DNA from: Anaspis maculata
Taxonomy: Eukaryota > Arthropoda > Insecta > Coleoptera > Scraptiidae
DNA length: 64,000 bases
Assembly (NCBI GenBank): GCA_949128115.1
Contig: OX421965.1
Location: 7,072,753 to 7,136,752 of the forward strand
Direction of reading: 5' to 3'
The notes below the pieces were generated by a model. That model saw nothing but the letters and a program-made list of their open reading frames with translations, ran no database searches and was not told the origin of the DNA. Numbering within the stretch: position 1 is the stretch's first letter; each line of letters starts with the position of its first letter. This document shows positions 21,506-33,851 of this stretch, piece by piece. The translations under genes and the position numbers were made by a program.

Positions 21506-23661
21506 TCAATTAAAGTGTTTTCATGGAAACTTTTGCATTTTTCGGGTTTTTTTCTAATAAAACGCTGAAATGATTAGGTACGTATTTTGTATTTCGGAAT
21601 AAATACTCTGTTTGTATTTTGGAATTCCTTGGTTTTCCAAACTACGTATCTCGTATTTTGTATTTCGACTATCTTGGATAGACTATTTTGTATTTTGTAT
21701 TTGAATACACTTTTCGCAGTTGTATTTTGCCCAGCTCTGATTAATAATAAATAATATTGCTAAATATTGCTGAGTTTACAAAGTCCCTGCTCGAGTCCCT
21801 GACATTTTTTCGAAATTCCCTGACATTCCCTGAGGAATTATGATTTTCGTTGTCGTGCAAATGTTTCGTTCGAATCATACTGATTTATGTACTTGATAGA
21901 ACTTCATGGTTCCATGGAATATGTGGAGGTAGCGCGTTGATTGTCCTCTCTTTTCCTATCCCTGCAACATCAACGCCCTAGATGTACGCCAACGGACCAT
22001 AAAGGTGAGTTTCAGTTTTAGTTATACAGTCCATTTTGCTTTTTTTGTTTAGTTTAGTTTCGCGCCGCAACACAATAAAAGTATTGAACTGTCGTATTCG
22101 ATTACAGAATAGAAGTATCAAACTGACGTGTTCTGACGCCAGAATCAATCGGCGTTTGAGCGACTGTGGGGGGTGAATAAAAGATGCTCCGGCTCATCCG
22201 GGGCGTTAAAACTCAATTATACGTCGCTCAGACTAAAGTTCCCGGTTTCGCATTTTCATATTTTCAAACGCCCCATTATTGGCCACCACGGAAGCGACGT
22301 CGTTACCGAACTACATGGTGTACAGGACAAAACACCGTCTGGGGAATATTGTACGAAGCAATGACGAGAACGGTACAGGGTACAAAAAGAAAGCTTCGAC
22401 GGGGTAAATTGGAAAACCGTGACGTGTTTATTTAACCTCAAATCTGTGAGGCAATCGGGCGTCATGTTGACAGAGAACCTGACTTATTGGCCCTTTCACA
22501 ATTACTGCCGTGCCACCATTCCCGGGATGTGCAACAGCTTTTGATTTATGAGGGGCTCCTCCTCGGCGGCTGCCGCCGGGGTGGCATTTTCAAAGAGCCA
22601 GGCGGGCCTTCGGCCTTGAAGTTTTCGCTGTTAGCTGTCTGATGTATATTTCTACATTTTCTCACCATTTCTCCTATCTCTCCACCGCCACCAAGTTATA
22701 GAAAAAAAAACATGCTTGATCGAAAATTCAATCTCAACGAATTACATCGATTCCTAGCTGGGCTTCGATTCAAACTTGGCTTTTGGATGCATAACGTCAC
22801 GCATTCCGAAGAGTGTCCGGCTTCGCCTTAATGGCTAAGCTCGACATTTCCATAACGGGCATTGTTCGAGAGATTACCCGTACCGGTGTCTTGTGACGAT
22901 TTTATCGCAAGAAAAATTAGAAGTCGAGTTAAAGCCGAGTCAGAAGCTCAAAGCTGGCGATGTGCTTGGCTAATAGCTAAAATAATGAAAATATTTAGGG
23001 CTGATGACGAAAACCACGGATGGAACAGAAGACGCATTTCTACCTGCGGTGACCTTGAACGAGGGGGATGAACAATCTGCCAAACATGCACTTACTACCA
23101 TGCACCGAAACTAAGCCATTATACCGCAGAGCAATGTAAAAACCAACCTGATGATTTTCGGGACTTGCACAGCTAGCTGTTATCGGAATCCAAGAGGGTT
23201 ATCACTCTGTCTGTATCAGAAAGCGTTCAATTGCACAATTAATATTTACGTATAACCGGAGAATTAGACCCGATGTTCGTACAAAGCACGGCCACTACGG
23301 CCATAACGACACGTGAGCTCAGACTGCTCACAGAGGGATGGCGATCCATCATACAATGGTGTCGATGGAGGGGGGGGTGTTACAGCCATTATGGCAGCAC
23401 GCTGTGCGAAATTCTACCCTCTTACGACAACCACCGGTCACCTTGTCCACTCTGATTCGTTCAGGTGGATTTTTGCTATTATAACGAAAGGTGAATCGTA
23501 AGTATATGGCGATAAAAGAACGAACAAAATCCGAACACTCATTATTGTGGTAAATAAAAAGTGATTATACTGTTACAACGTCAAGGGTCAAACCGTGCAA
23601 ATATAGGCTGCAGTTACGACACAGGAGATAAAATGACGTGCGCCAAAGCAGTCTGCTGTAT
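21506..23661. other. Intergenic stretch with weak signals only
   Basis: TCCCTGACATT words repeat at about 21800-21830. AAAG/GTGAGT near 22004 resembles a splice donor but has no supported exon. A GC-rich inverted word CTCGGCGGCTGCCGCCGGGG lies near 22562. An uninterrupted G run occurs near 23370. No gene is recognised. Confidence 0.35.
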
Positions 23662-24785
23662 AGTGCGGCGGTTAACGACCATTTTTCAGAGAAATCTTGT
23701 ATTTTGTGATGAAAGCATGAAATTTGGCATATACGCTCTACAGACTCTCCTTTGCCATTTACGAGGCGGACCCACGATGTAACCGCCGTGCAACTGTCAG
23801 AATTGTCATTTGCCTACCTTCCAGGGGCAAAAACTAAAGTCGGTTATCAAGCTGATTCAAAAGTGACGTCAATCAATGCAGTAGACCTCCACAGTATAAG
23901 TTCACCAAAACAGATGTCAATATTACAAGAGGAGGGGGAATGGGAGAGGATAGTTCTAGCCGCGGCACAGATTTTTTTTATTTGGTTATTTCGGACCAAA
24001 TTGATAAGTTTGGTATCGTTTCCGACTAAATCACATCTTCTGAATTCAAATTGAATGTTGTAATTGCAATTTGAAAAAAAAAGATTTTGTTTTGTTGAAA
24101 AAAATATATTTCAGAAAAAAAATTTAGGCTTTTTTCATTTTGACTTTTATCCTAATTCAAGGCATTCGAAGTGGAAATCGTTATTTAGTTCACTTCTTCA
24201 AAGCTTCCTGCACATGAAAACCATGTACGAGACCTGATTTTTACTTTGACAAGTTCGTGAGCCTTATTTGTTCCTAAAGTCGTAAAAGTACTATGCAATC
24301 ATTTTCATGTACGAATGGAAGTGTGCATGCAAAGGTATCGCGTCGATTCTGACAGCTGCACGGCGGTTACGTTATGGGTGCACCTCTTATATCGTAAAGA
24401 ACAGGTATATAAACTCAGAAGATGTAATTTAGTCGGAAACGACACCAAACTTGTCAATTAGGTCCAAAATTAACAATTAAAAAAATCTGTGCCACGGCTA
24501 GAACTATCCCCTCCCATTCTCCCTCCTTTTGTAATATTGACATCTGTTTTGGTGAAGTTATACTGTGAAGGTCTACTGCATTGATAGACGTCACTTTTGA
24601 ATCAGCTCGATAATCGACTTCAGTTTTTGCCCCTGGAAGGTAGGCAAATGGCAATTCTGACAGCTGCACGGCGGTTCCATCGTGGGTCCGCCTCGTAAAT
24701 AGTAAAGGACAGTCTGTAGAGCGTATGTGCCAAATTTCATGCTTTTATCACAAAATGCGAGGTGGTTCTTACTAACCGCCGCACT
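23662..24785. mobile_element. Foldback element F7 with about 400 bp arms
   Basis: The left arm 23662-24060 is answered in reverse complement by about 24411-24785. For example GGCGGACCCACGATG answers CATCGTGGGTCCGCC, and TCGTTTCCGACTAAATCACA answers its complement near 24430. The loop is about 350 bp. Open frames run in both arms, but arm-to-arm differences do not show protein constraint: over 183 bp I count 12 differences, about 8 of them residue-changing. It is therefore treated as non-coding. Confidence 0.8.
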
Positions 24786-25240
24786 AGTATCAGGTGCAGA
24801 GTTGTGGGGTGGAGAATGAAAATTCAGGTCTACAGGGTGAACATACCGGTTGAGAGCCAAATGCCTCGTCTACTAATTTCTGGAACGTTCTGTTGAAACT
24901 GCTTTTACTGATGCCAGAATCTTATAGAGTACCACCAAGAGAATCGAAATCCAGCCCTACAGGGTGATCCATGAAAAAATGAAAAAATCGTTTGAGTAGC
25001 CAAATGCCTAGTCTTCTAATTCCTGGCTAAGCCAATTCTAAAACTGTTCTAACTGAAGCCAGAATCAAGTTATGGAGTGACACAATGAAAGTGTGAGTTT
25101 AGAAGGTGATTAAGTCTACAGAACGATTTGTGAAACTCAATTCAAAGAAATTTTTGGATAGCCAAATGCCTCGTCTTTCAGTTTCTACATGAACATGAGG
25201 ATGTTCAAAAACCAAATTTATTAAAAAGATGGATTTAGCA
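24786..25240 (+). repeat. Tandem AGCCAAATGCCTCGTCT repeat, three units
   Basis: The core AGCCAAATGCCTCGTCT or a close variant occurs at about 24855, 24998 and 25158, a spacing of about 140-160 bases. Each is followed by TCTAATTTCTGG-like words and a GATGCCAGAATC-like segment. Related single or paired cores lie at 29820-30100 (inverted), 39125 and 50845. Confidence 0.65.
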
Positions 25241-26204
25241 AAGCCCAAATCAGGTGCTCAAGTGAGTTGGGTAACTCTCAGTCTTCACGACTGCTCATTT
25301 CGATCTTCAAAATTCCACAACAAAAGATTAATCTCCGAGTTGTAAATGTGAAAATAATGGGCTTGGGCTGAAATAAAAAGCCATTAATGGCTTTGCACAG
25401 CACAGCTATTCAAATTATTAACAATGATGGCGCTGCTGGGAGAAAACATAAGAGATAACACTCAGTCAAATCCGAAGTTTTCTTCGAAGAATTCCATTGA
25501 ACACTTTATCTACCGGCCAGATAACGTTACAGTTATAATCTAATTGATTATCAAGCACTTTTTTGCTGAATGTTTTTTAACGACTATTGAATATGTTTTT
25601 TATTGACTGAGTTGAAAATTCTTTTCAGGCTTCTCCTGGAAGAAATGTTCCTAGCTTTTTTCTGAAAATGATTGCTTCTCCCAGCTACAAGTATCGCAAT
25701 TTGGAAGCGACGCTCTGTCTCCCGGAGCTTGGAAAATCCGGGCGTAATCGAGTCAGGAGTGCAATCAAGCTTTTTGAGCTTGCAACAACTGCACAAACGT
25801 GCATCCTGCAGCATCCAGCAACAAATTCAATTCCGCTGCGCAGAGGTCCCAGCGACCGCATATATAAAGCTCCAACTTCCAGCACACAACCCCCCATTTC
25901 TCCCGCAGTTTGCCTGTAATTATAAGCGAAGCGAACTCGGCTTTGGGTTTGTTCCCGAACCCCTTCGCGCTCCCTCAAAGGGACGGTCCTTATAACTTAT
26001 AACCCAGATTCTCTCGGATAGTCCACGTAAACGTCGGGGTGACGTCAAGCTCCTATTTAGCTAGCTGGCCGGGAGGTCAAACTTGAAGGGAAATGGAGGG
26101 ATCGTAGGGCCGGAGCAGATCGCCATTTGAATATTTTATCGAGCAGTAGACGCTTGAGCTTTCGTATGTCGGTGAGCTTTTGCATTTTGTTTGCTGCTCG
26201 CTTC
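25241..26204. other. Intergenic stretch with TATA-like motif
   Basis: CATATATAAAGCTCC near 25858 resembles a TATA box and the following 150 bases are somewhat GC-rich, but no exon is supported. Nothing else is recognised. Confidence 0.3.
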
Positions 26205-27850
26205 TAAATACTTTTTGAATTTTTAAAAAGCTTCGACTTTTATCAGGAAATTTCGAATTTAAAAAACGAGATTCAGACTTCAAACACGAAAAACACATGA
26301 AAGCTTCAAGTTTCATCTCGAATTACGACTTATACCACGAAATTTCGACTTGAACACGAAAGCTTCCATTTTATTTCAAAATGTCGATTTCAAACGCAAA
26401 AAGCTTAGGACTTTTACTCGAAATTACGACTTTCAACACGAAAAACTTCGCCTTCAAAAAACGAAATTCAGACTTCAAACACGAAACTCTACCACTTTAA
26501 AATAGAAAAGCTTCGATTTTTATCTCGACATTCTGACTTGAGCCATAACATTTCGACTTCAACACAAAAATTTCAACCTTTATTTCAAAATTTAGACTCC
26601 AAACGAGGAAAGCCCCGGCTTTTATTTAGATTCCGACTTTTAGACTTTCATCTCGAGATCAAACTTGAAATGTAACGTTCATTCTTTAAACACGAAAAAC
26701 TGTCATTTTGAAACGCACAAAGCTTTGACGTTTATCTCGACTTTCAATATAGAAAACTTTGGCTTTAAACACGAAATTCAGACTATGAGCACGAAAACTG
26801 CGACTTTGAACCAGAAAAGCTCCAATTTTTATCTCGATATTCTGACTTCAAAAACGATATTTCGACTTCAAACACGGAAAACTGCAATTTTTATAATCTT
26901 TCATTTTGACTTAACTACAAGATTCGACTAAACACGGAAACTTCGATCTCTTTCAAAATGAATGTCGACTTCAAACGCACAAAGCTTCGACCTTTATCTC
27001 GGAATTTACACTTTTAACACGGAAAACTTAAGCTTCAGACACAAAATTCAGGCCCCAAGCACGAAAACTGCACCTGTGAACACGAAAAGCTTCGACTTTC
27101 ATTTCGACATTCTAACTCAAACCAATTGGTTTCGACTTTTATTTCAAACTTCGACTTCAAACGAAAAAAGATCCGACTTTTATCTTGGAATATCGACTTT
27201 GAACAAAAAAAGCTTCGATTTTCATCTAGATATTCTGACTTTAACAACGAAATTTTGACTTCAAACACAACTTCGCCTTCAAATACTGTTTTAATAGTCC
27301 TATGTGGTTGTAATACACAATACACAAATAGGAGATTCAGACTTTAAACACGATAGGTGCGAATTTAAACAAGAAAAGCTTCGAAATTTTATCTCGACAT
27401 ACTAACTTGAACCATGAAATTTCGAATAAACACAAAAATTTCGATTTTTTTCACAGTCCGACATCAAACGCAAAAAGATCCGACTTTTATCTTGAAATTT
27501 CGACTTCAAACAAGAGAAGCTTCGATTTTTATCTCGACCTCGATCTCGACATTCTGACTTCAATAATGGAATTTCGACTTCAAACACGGGAAACTTCGGC
27601 TTCAAATACGAAATAGACTTAAAACACGATAAGTGTGACTTTGAACCATAAAATTTCGACTTTTGATTCAAATTTTGACTTCAAACAACAAAGCTTCGGT
27701 TTTATATCGATATTCTGACTTCAACAACGAAATTTCGACTTCAAACACGGAAAACTTCAACTTCTAAGACGAAATTCACACTTCAAACACGATAAGTGCG
27801 ACTTTGGACAAAACAAGCTTTATCTCGAGATTCTGACTGGAAAATTGACT
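26205..27850 (-). repeat. Degenerate array d, inverted partner of array b
   Basis: Words CGACTTCAAACACGAAAAC, TTCGACTTTTATCTCGA and AAGCTTCGACTTTTATC recur for 1.6 kb. They are the reverse complement of the 15515-16575 vocabulary. Units are loosely 36 bases with low identity. Confidence 0.8.
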
Positions 27851-28014
27851 TGACTTTGAACGAAAAATGAAAACCGATGTACGATCGCGCGAGACATCGA
27901 AAATACTTTGACACTCTAGTTTCCATACTTTTAGTTGTGTGAGGTTGATGTTGATTGACATCACACGTCACCATTATTACACAACTAGAAGTCCGAAAAA
28001 TGAGGTCTCAAAAT

Positions 28015-28263
28015 ATTTCCAGCGTATCAGTTTTTTTTTACGCGCGATTGTACCGGTCTGTCAAAAACCGGTTCCCGTAGTACCGGAATTTAAAACCGAC
28101 TCCGAAAACCGGTATTGAAAGCCGGCTTCGAATACCAGACTCCGAAAGGCGGGCTCGAAAAGCCGGCCTCAAAAGCCGGTTTTTCAGCTACTTATCATTG
28201 AAACTGCCGTTTTCGGATTCGGGCTTTGGAACCGGCTTTCAAAACCGATTCGGTTGCCAGCAC
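28015..28263 (-). repeat. AAAACCGGCTCCG short array at right block end
   Basis: Units AAAACCGGCTTCGAAAAGCC recur with a period near 19-20 bases up to the terminal CGGTTGCCAGCAC. The matching words in reverse complement start the block at 14494-14545, where only about two units remain. Confidence 0.7.
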
Positions 28264-28284
28264 TATACTGGAAAGAGATCTATG

Positions 28285-29265
28285 GTATGGCGAGCTTTAA
28301 GAAGCTCCATAGACACGATTGCCGGAGACGAAAAGCATAACAAGCTTCAAAAATTCTTTGAAGGCAATCGCCGAAGACGAAATGTATCTGACTTCGAGAA
28401 ACTCACTGATGACAATTGCCGAAGACGATTCAGGGTATATTAGACATTAGGATGTTCATGAAGGCAATCGCTGAAGGTAAAAGCAAGTTTCAAGAAGGTT
28501 TATATGAAGGCAATCGCGAAAGGCGGTAGATATGCCAAATTGCGGAAGCTTTACAAATGGCAATCACGTTATATTCAAGTTTCAGGAAGCTCGTGAAGGC
28601 AATCGCCGATTCGGAATGAGCTTTGGGAAGTTCACAGAAGCTACCGCCGGAGACGAATGTTCCCTATTTGAAGCTTTCTGAAGGCAATCGCCCAAGGCAG
28701 TTCAGAATAAGGTGAGCTAGGCTGATTTGCGATTCAGGCCGCGATCGGCCGGTGGCGACCAGAAACACAGCCCACTAGAATCATGTAGAAATCGGACAGA
28801 CTATAGGAAGTGTTTGGAGGCAACCTACGAAGGCAAAAGACATACCTTTTGAAGGCTCAATCACCAAAGGCGATTCAAAGTATATTGAGGTTTAGGAAGA
28901 GCCCATAAAGGCAATTGTCGTCGGGTATGAAGCGCCGGAGGCGATTTAGGCGATATTAAGCTTTCAGAAAGCTGGGAAAAGCATTCGCCGGAGGCGATCA
29001 AGGGATAACGAGCTTTTAGTAGCGTATGAAGGCAATCGTTGAAGGCGAAAGGTGGGCGTTGAAGGTGATAGGCGATTCGGGGGTATAGTGAGCTTCAGGA
29101 AGCGTATTCTACAGTCCTAAACACCTTCGGACGTACACGCGATTCATCGCTTTTGGATGCTGCACGAGCTTTGGGAATTTCATGCTATCGCCCATGCAAT
29201 TCAGAATTCGCTCCTAGATAGTACACTCAAGTACCGAGCGAACCGAGCTTTAGAAACAGCCTTCG
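28285..29265 (+). repeat. Degenerate array j (GGCAATCGCCGAAGGCG words)
   Basis: AAGGCAATCGCCGAAGGCGA, GCTTCAGGAAGC and AGCTTTAGGAAG words recur every 40-70 bases. The reverse-complement vocabulary is at 36790-37475, again forming an inverted pair. Confidence 0.75.
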
Positions 29266-30695
29266 AAGCGTCCTCTGCATTTAAATCCTGGCCTTATATA
29301 TACGTAACGAATCGCGAAACGTGTTAGCATCTCCGGTTTTTGAGGCACTCAAACTCAAGTCACTCGGAAAACAGTGAAAACAATTGTGTATTTTTCCGCC
29401 ATTTTTTTTTTTCAAATCAAGAAAGAATCTCTGAATATACAAATGCCAATCCTGCAAATACCAATGTAGTAGAATATTATATTCAATGTATAGTATAGAT
29501 TTAACATGTGTCTGGGTAGATTTCGTTTGAGATTGTTAACCTGTTCCAGTTTCGTGCATGCGTCAATAAGATCCGCTGTATTTGTCTGTGTGTGTTTGGT
29601 GAGCGCGCGCAAGATATACACCAGCATGTGTTGGGGAAAGGGTGAAAATGAAGACCCGGGGCGGTAATTAAAGCGAAGCGCTTAAATTATAATTACTGAT
29701 GTTGCTAGGTATGTACGTGAATAATTTAATAGCGTTCTAGAACTGATGCGTCACTCTCTCTACGATTAAACTTCAAATCAATAATATCAACATTTTTGAT
29801 GAATTTGCGATTGAATTTGAGATAATTATCACCCGATGAACGAGATTGTGTCATGAACCGCCCTTTAGACTCACGTTTTCATTCTGCGACTTTACAGCCT
29901 GATTCGGGCACAAAGTGAACGCAGTTTTATCAGTAAAATCTTGAAACTAGAAGATGAGGCATTTGGCTAACCAAAGAGTTTCAAGGTTTATGAATCGCCC
30001 TGTAGACTTGAGCGAAGGGCTCTAGTGAATGCGAATTTCGGAATCTTTTGCAAGAAATTGGAAGACGAGCCATTCAGCTATTCATGTATTCGAAGTAGAA
30101 GAAATAACACAACTTGATGAACATGAACATAGATACGTTATCGCGTATAAGTATTTACCTCTTATATTGAAAGTTGCTAATGGCTGGTGTTGTTAGGACC
30201 GCTTTGTGTCGTTAGCGCGTCACCTGCCTTAATCTTACAATATAAACGCAATTATAATTCCATGTGCTTGGTCAAATATTTGAGGTGTACGCATACCGTC
30301 AGTTGAATTTATAATTTGTGTGTACCAGAGTCAAATTTGTAGACAACCGTGTCGTACTTATCACATTTGAAGCAGCGCCAGCCCCAGTTCTGATATTTCC
30401 TCGAGCGATTCCCTTTGTTCTCAATCCTGCATCCTGTATTTCCCGTAAACGTCACAGAGCTTGTACGGGGGCTATTTTAAACTATTTCTATTATCAAGCT
30501 AAACTAACCAAGCAAAAACCAAATAGTTGAAGCGCATGAAGACGTTGAGAACAGCACTTTCGAGTAGCTTCTCAGGCTCCAAGACATTCGCTTCGCTAAA
30601 GGGCATTTGTAAAATCTTCTGGAAGAAATTGTAGCTAACGGCTGACAGTGTTGCCAAAAGTCAAAACTATTTGTACACTTTCACCGAGCCCCGAG
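29266..30695. other. Intergenic stretch with inverted AGCCAAATG repeats
   Basis: Two cores resembling GAAACTAGAAGATGAGGCAT at about 29944 and 30056 (spacing about 112) are the complement of the 24786-25240 repeat. CGCCCTGTAGACTTGAGC lies between them. No gene is recognised. Confidence 0.45.
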
Positions 30696-31293
30696 TAGTA
30701 CGCCGGATAAGCGACATGAATTTCCAAGTCATTTCATCACGCGTCAGACTCTGTCAAATCGGTAGTTTTTGTGATGGCAAACAAGGAAAACAACTTCTGT
30801 CACTCATGCGTTGGTTGCTTCAGAAGTTACAGGATGTCAAACATGTCAAAAAAAAACTTATCTAAGTTATTTCATAACGAGACAGAAACCGTTAAATCCA
30901 AAGGGTCGTGAAACCCCGGCGTTCAGGTAGTACCGCAGGTACCTATGGTATTTGGTACTGGTAACTATTTGGTAACTAACTAACTAACTGGTATTTAAGT
31001 GATATTCAAGTTATGTTCAACTTGAAATTGATGAGTTTGTTGGAATACACAACAACAGTACAAAAACAGTAGGCTGGTGTCATAGTAAATTATTGAAAAG
31101 TCAGTGTCTCGTGATGAATTGACTTAGGTAAGTCTTTTTTTGGACATGTTTGACACCCTGTAATTTCCGAAGCAACCGACGCATGAGTGACAGAAGTTGG
31201 TTTTTGTTGTTTGCTATTACAAAAACCATCGATTTGACCGAGTCTGTCGCGTGATGAAATGACTTAGGTAAAATGTCGCTATCCGGCGTACTA
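30696..31293. mobile_element. Foldback element F8
   Basis: TAGTACGCCGGATAAGCGAC on the left answers GTCGCTATCCGGCGTACTA on the right. The arms of about 190 bp continue through AAGTCATTTCATCACGCG, TTCTGTCACTCATGCGTTGG and GACATGTTTGACA. The central loop contains TAACTAACTAACTAACTGG (30972-30990). Confidence 0.75.
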
Positions 31294-31324
31294 AAGGGGT
31301 TAACCACTATGGAGGTTTTCTGTC

Positions 31325-31450
31325 CCTTGCCTTGGAGATCCGTGGAGGTTTGGTGGAGATCCGTGGAGGGTTTTGGGGATCCGTGGAGATCCATGGAGGT
31401 TTCGTAGAGATCCATGCAGGTTTTATAGAGATCCGTGGAGATTTTTTCAT
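31325..31450. repeat. Minisatellite, GAGATCCGTGGAGGTTT units
   Basis: Six to eight units of 12-24 bases. Read on the minus strand in one frame they give DLH/DLY-T-S-x-DL-type peptide repeats inside a 165-residue open frame. A second block of the same minisatellite is at 36555-36685. The frame is repeat-driven and not a credible gene. Confidence 0.75.
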
Positions 31451-31620
31451 CAATTCGGACTAGTTGGCTGGGCAAATTTTCTACTCTAGCATTGTAGGCT
31501 TGCCGCCTTTTTACCTGGTGTGAAACTGACTTCTCTAGAAGTGAAGTTATATTTCTTATCAAATTGATATTAAAATCTTGGAAAACTGATCTTGTCATCC
31601 GTGGAAATGCGACTAGAGGG
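31451..31620 (-). mobile_element. Fragment of the same element as 34680-34870
   Basis: The reverse complement matches the right part of the TIR element inside the LTR at 33982-34893. Shared peptides are MTRSVF, DFNINLIR and KSVSHQVKRRQAYNA (minus frame here, plus frame there). The terminal inverted repeat itself is missing, cut off by the minisatellite. Confidence 0.65.
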
Positions 31621-32254
31621 GCGCAGAGCTGTATTACTGTAAAAAGTTATAGCTGTTGAAAGTTAACTTCAACACCCTGTATCTTTTTAAGGAAGCATTT
31701 TAGGACCATGAGTGTTTTGTTCTTTCGGCTTTATTTTTGAAGGGGAATCATCCCTCAAAGTTTATAATAGCCAAACCCGAACACCCTGTATATTGCCTAT
31801 GGGAGCTATGCGAAAAATGTGAAGATGCCTGCTCCACAAAGCGCAGTACGTTACTGCCATTAAAAAGAGAACACCAATATAATTTGAAAAGTCAGTAGAG
31901 AAATTACACGAGTCAACTACCTATTTTTAGCGAACTTTCTTTTCGTTTTCTGTGTTTTATTCCTTCGTTTTAAACGTACCTACTTTACCTCCTTTTTATG
32001 CTTTCGCGCGATACTCTTTATGCGTTGTTATCCTTTTCTTGGGCTCTTCCGCTTCTTTTCCTTGCATTTTATTCCCTCTTTACACGCGTCGACTGCCTTA
32101 TCTTGCGACTTTCTTCCCGTTTCGTGTGAGTTATCTCTCGAGTTATCCTTACTTTTTAATGCTTTTTTTAGCGCATTTTCCATCTTGATGAAAATCGCTA
32201 TTGCAACCGCTTTGTCCGTCCGTCCGTCCGTCCGTTCCTCGAACTCCTCCCAAA
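31621..32254. other. Intergenic stretch with CACCCTGTAT motifs
   Basis: AACACCCTGTATC at about 31670 and GAACACCCTGTATA at about 31783, both on the plus strand. A GTCC run lies at 32214-32235. No gene is recognised. Confidence 0.4.
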
Positions 32255-33075
32255 CTAGACGACCTAGCTTTCTAATTTTTTTGCTGTTACATAGCTGCCA
32301 CTCCCAAAGGAGGGCTAGGCTATATTGGATGTCTATATTGCGCCGCCAACATAGACAAAACCGCCCCCGATAAACTTGAAATAACATAATATTGCACTTT
32401 CTACCAGACCTGATGCTCTAGTGTTCTAATTTTTTGAATAATACATAGTTGCCACTTATAAACGTAAGCCAAGAAACATTCCGTCTTCAATATGCGCCGC
32501 CGACATGAGAAAACTGCTAAAAACCGCCCCCAATCACTTTAAAATGAAAAACATAAACCCGAAGACATAGCGATCTGATTCTTTCGGTATATAAATAGCT
32601 GACTAAAAATGGGAAAGGATAGGCTACTTTTGATATGGCGCCGCCTCCAGCTTCCGCCCCCAAAAGAAAAAAAGTGCAACTTTCAACAATTTTCACTGAT
32701 TTAGCTGATAATGTTACCTCGAACATTTAGATACTCTTGACTCAAACTGTGCAAGAATTTCTTTGCCAAACTCTGCCGCTCCCACACGCCGCCCCCAAAG
32801 TGAGAGATAAATGATGTACTTTTACGATTTTCACTGATTGTCATATTTCCCTCTCATTTAGAAACTCCCAACTCACACTGTGTAACAGTTACTTTGCCGA
32901 ATGCTGCCGCCCCCACACGCTGCCCTCAAAGTGAGAGATGAATGAAAAACATAAACCCGAAGACATAACGATCTAATTCTTTCGCTGTATGGATAGCTAA
33001 CTAAGAATGGGAAAGAATAGGCTACTGTTGATTAGTCGCCGCTCCCAGCTCCCGCCCTCAAACAAAAAAATATAT
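32255..33075 (+). repeat. Degenerate tandem array r (GCCGCCCCCAAA words)
   Basis: About six units of 110-140 bases, each ending in a C-rich GCCGC...CCGCCCCCAAA box followed by an A-rich segment. Two units (about 32545-32680 and 32940-33070) share AAAACATAAACCCGAAGACA and are clearly more alike. The GTCC microsatellite just upstream may belong to the same repeat. Confidence 0.65.
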
Positions 33076-33333
33076 TGATGAGTGAAAGAATTTTCATTCA
33101 AATCTATTTCATTGGCAAGTACCCCATTCTGATAACACAATATCACAATGAGTTTCGAATGAAGAAAGTGGGCAAGGAATGGTGTTTCTCCTTCAACCAA
33201 ATTTCTTTACGTTCACAATATGCCTCTTTGAGAAAATGCGCTACTGAGACTCACGCACGTGAAGGCATACTCACTTGTTTACGATTATTAGCTAGCCTGT
33301 TTTTGGTTTAATGACGTGTTCTTTTTAGCTAGG

Positions 33334-33545
33334 TCCCGTTGGTGTCTTTTGGTAGCGTATTGCCACAAAACCAATGTCTTTCACTGACTATCTTACAATC
33401 ACTTGCGATTTTTCAGCCTGTTCTTAGTTTTATGAGGCGGTCTTCTCAGCTTCTCGTCGCCCAACACCCCTATTTTGTTCCATGGTCCCGGTTTTGGCTT
33501 TTGGTAGCGTATACCTACAAAACAATGTCTTTTCCCGGTTTTCTC
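33334..33545 (+). repeat. Two-unit tandem repeat, about 150 bp period
   Basis: GGTCCCGTTGGTGTCTTTTG at 33333 and GGTCCCGGTTTTGGCTTTTG at about 33485 begin two related segments. Both continue with GGTAGCGTAT and ACAAAACCAATGTCTTT-like words. Confidence 0.55.
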
Positions 33546-33851
33546 CCTTTTTTGCTCCCCAGTCCTATTAGTGTTTTCTCTTTCGTTTAGTATCATTTCC
33601 ACTTAGTTCGGGGGGTTATATATCCGCCAAGCGCTAAAAATACACTGCGTAGTTTTCGAAGTAGTTTCCTACCTTTTCCAATTTTTTTCTGGAACATTTT
33701 TCTATCTCCCGCAAAAAATTTAGAAAAAAAATCTTGCCAGCCACTGTTTGTAGTTCATTTCTACTTTTGGAATGATCGAAATCGAGGTCCCCTTCATGAC
33801 ACGGTCACGATCACAAATCACTAATTTATCAGTGTCGCGCAAGCGTGGATT

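Larger units (their letters stand above)
14494..28263. mobile_element. 13.8 kb block bounded by terminal inverted repeats and TA
   Basis: The left edge reads TA/GTGCTGGCAACCGAATCGG and the right edge CCGATTCGGTTGCCAGCAC/TA. The match continues inward through TTTTGAAA-type and AACCGGC words. Just inside lie arrays b (15515-16575) and d (26205-27850), which are reverse complements in vocabulary. This fits one very large foldback or composite element with later nested insertions. It also fits two independent copies of a shorter element in opposite orientation. No transposase for it is visible inside. Confidence 0.4.

Noticed and set aside
22000..22015. AAAG/GTGAGT splice-donor-like site
   Set aside because: The only possible upstream exon is tiny and unsupported.
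31101..31598. 165-residue minus-strand open frame, the longest in the window
   Set aside because: It is assembled from a foldback arm, a minisatellite and a transposon fragment; the repeat structure explains the openness.
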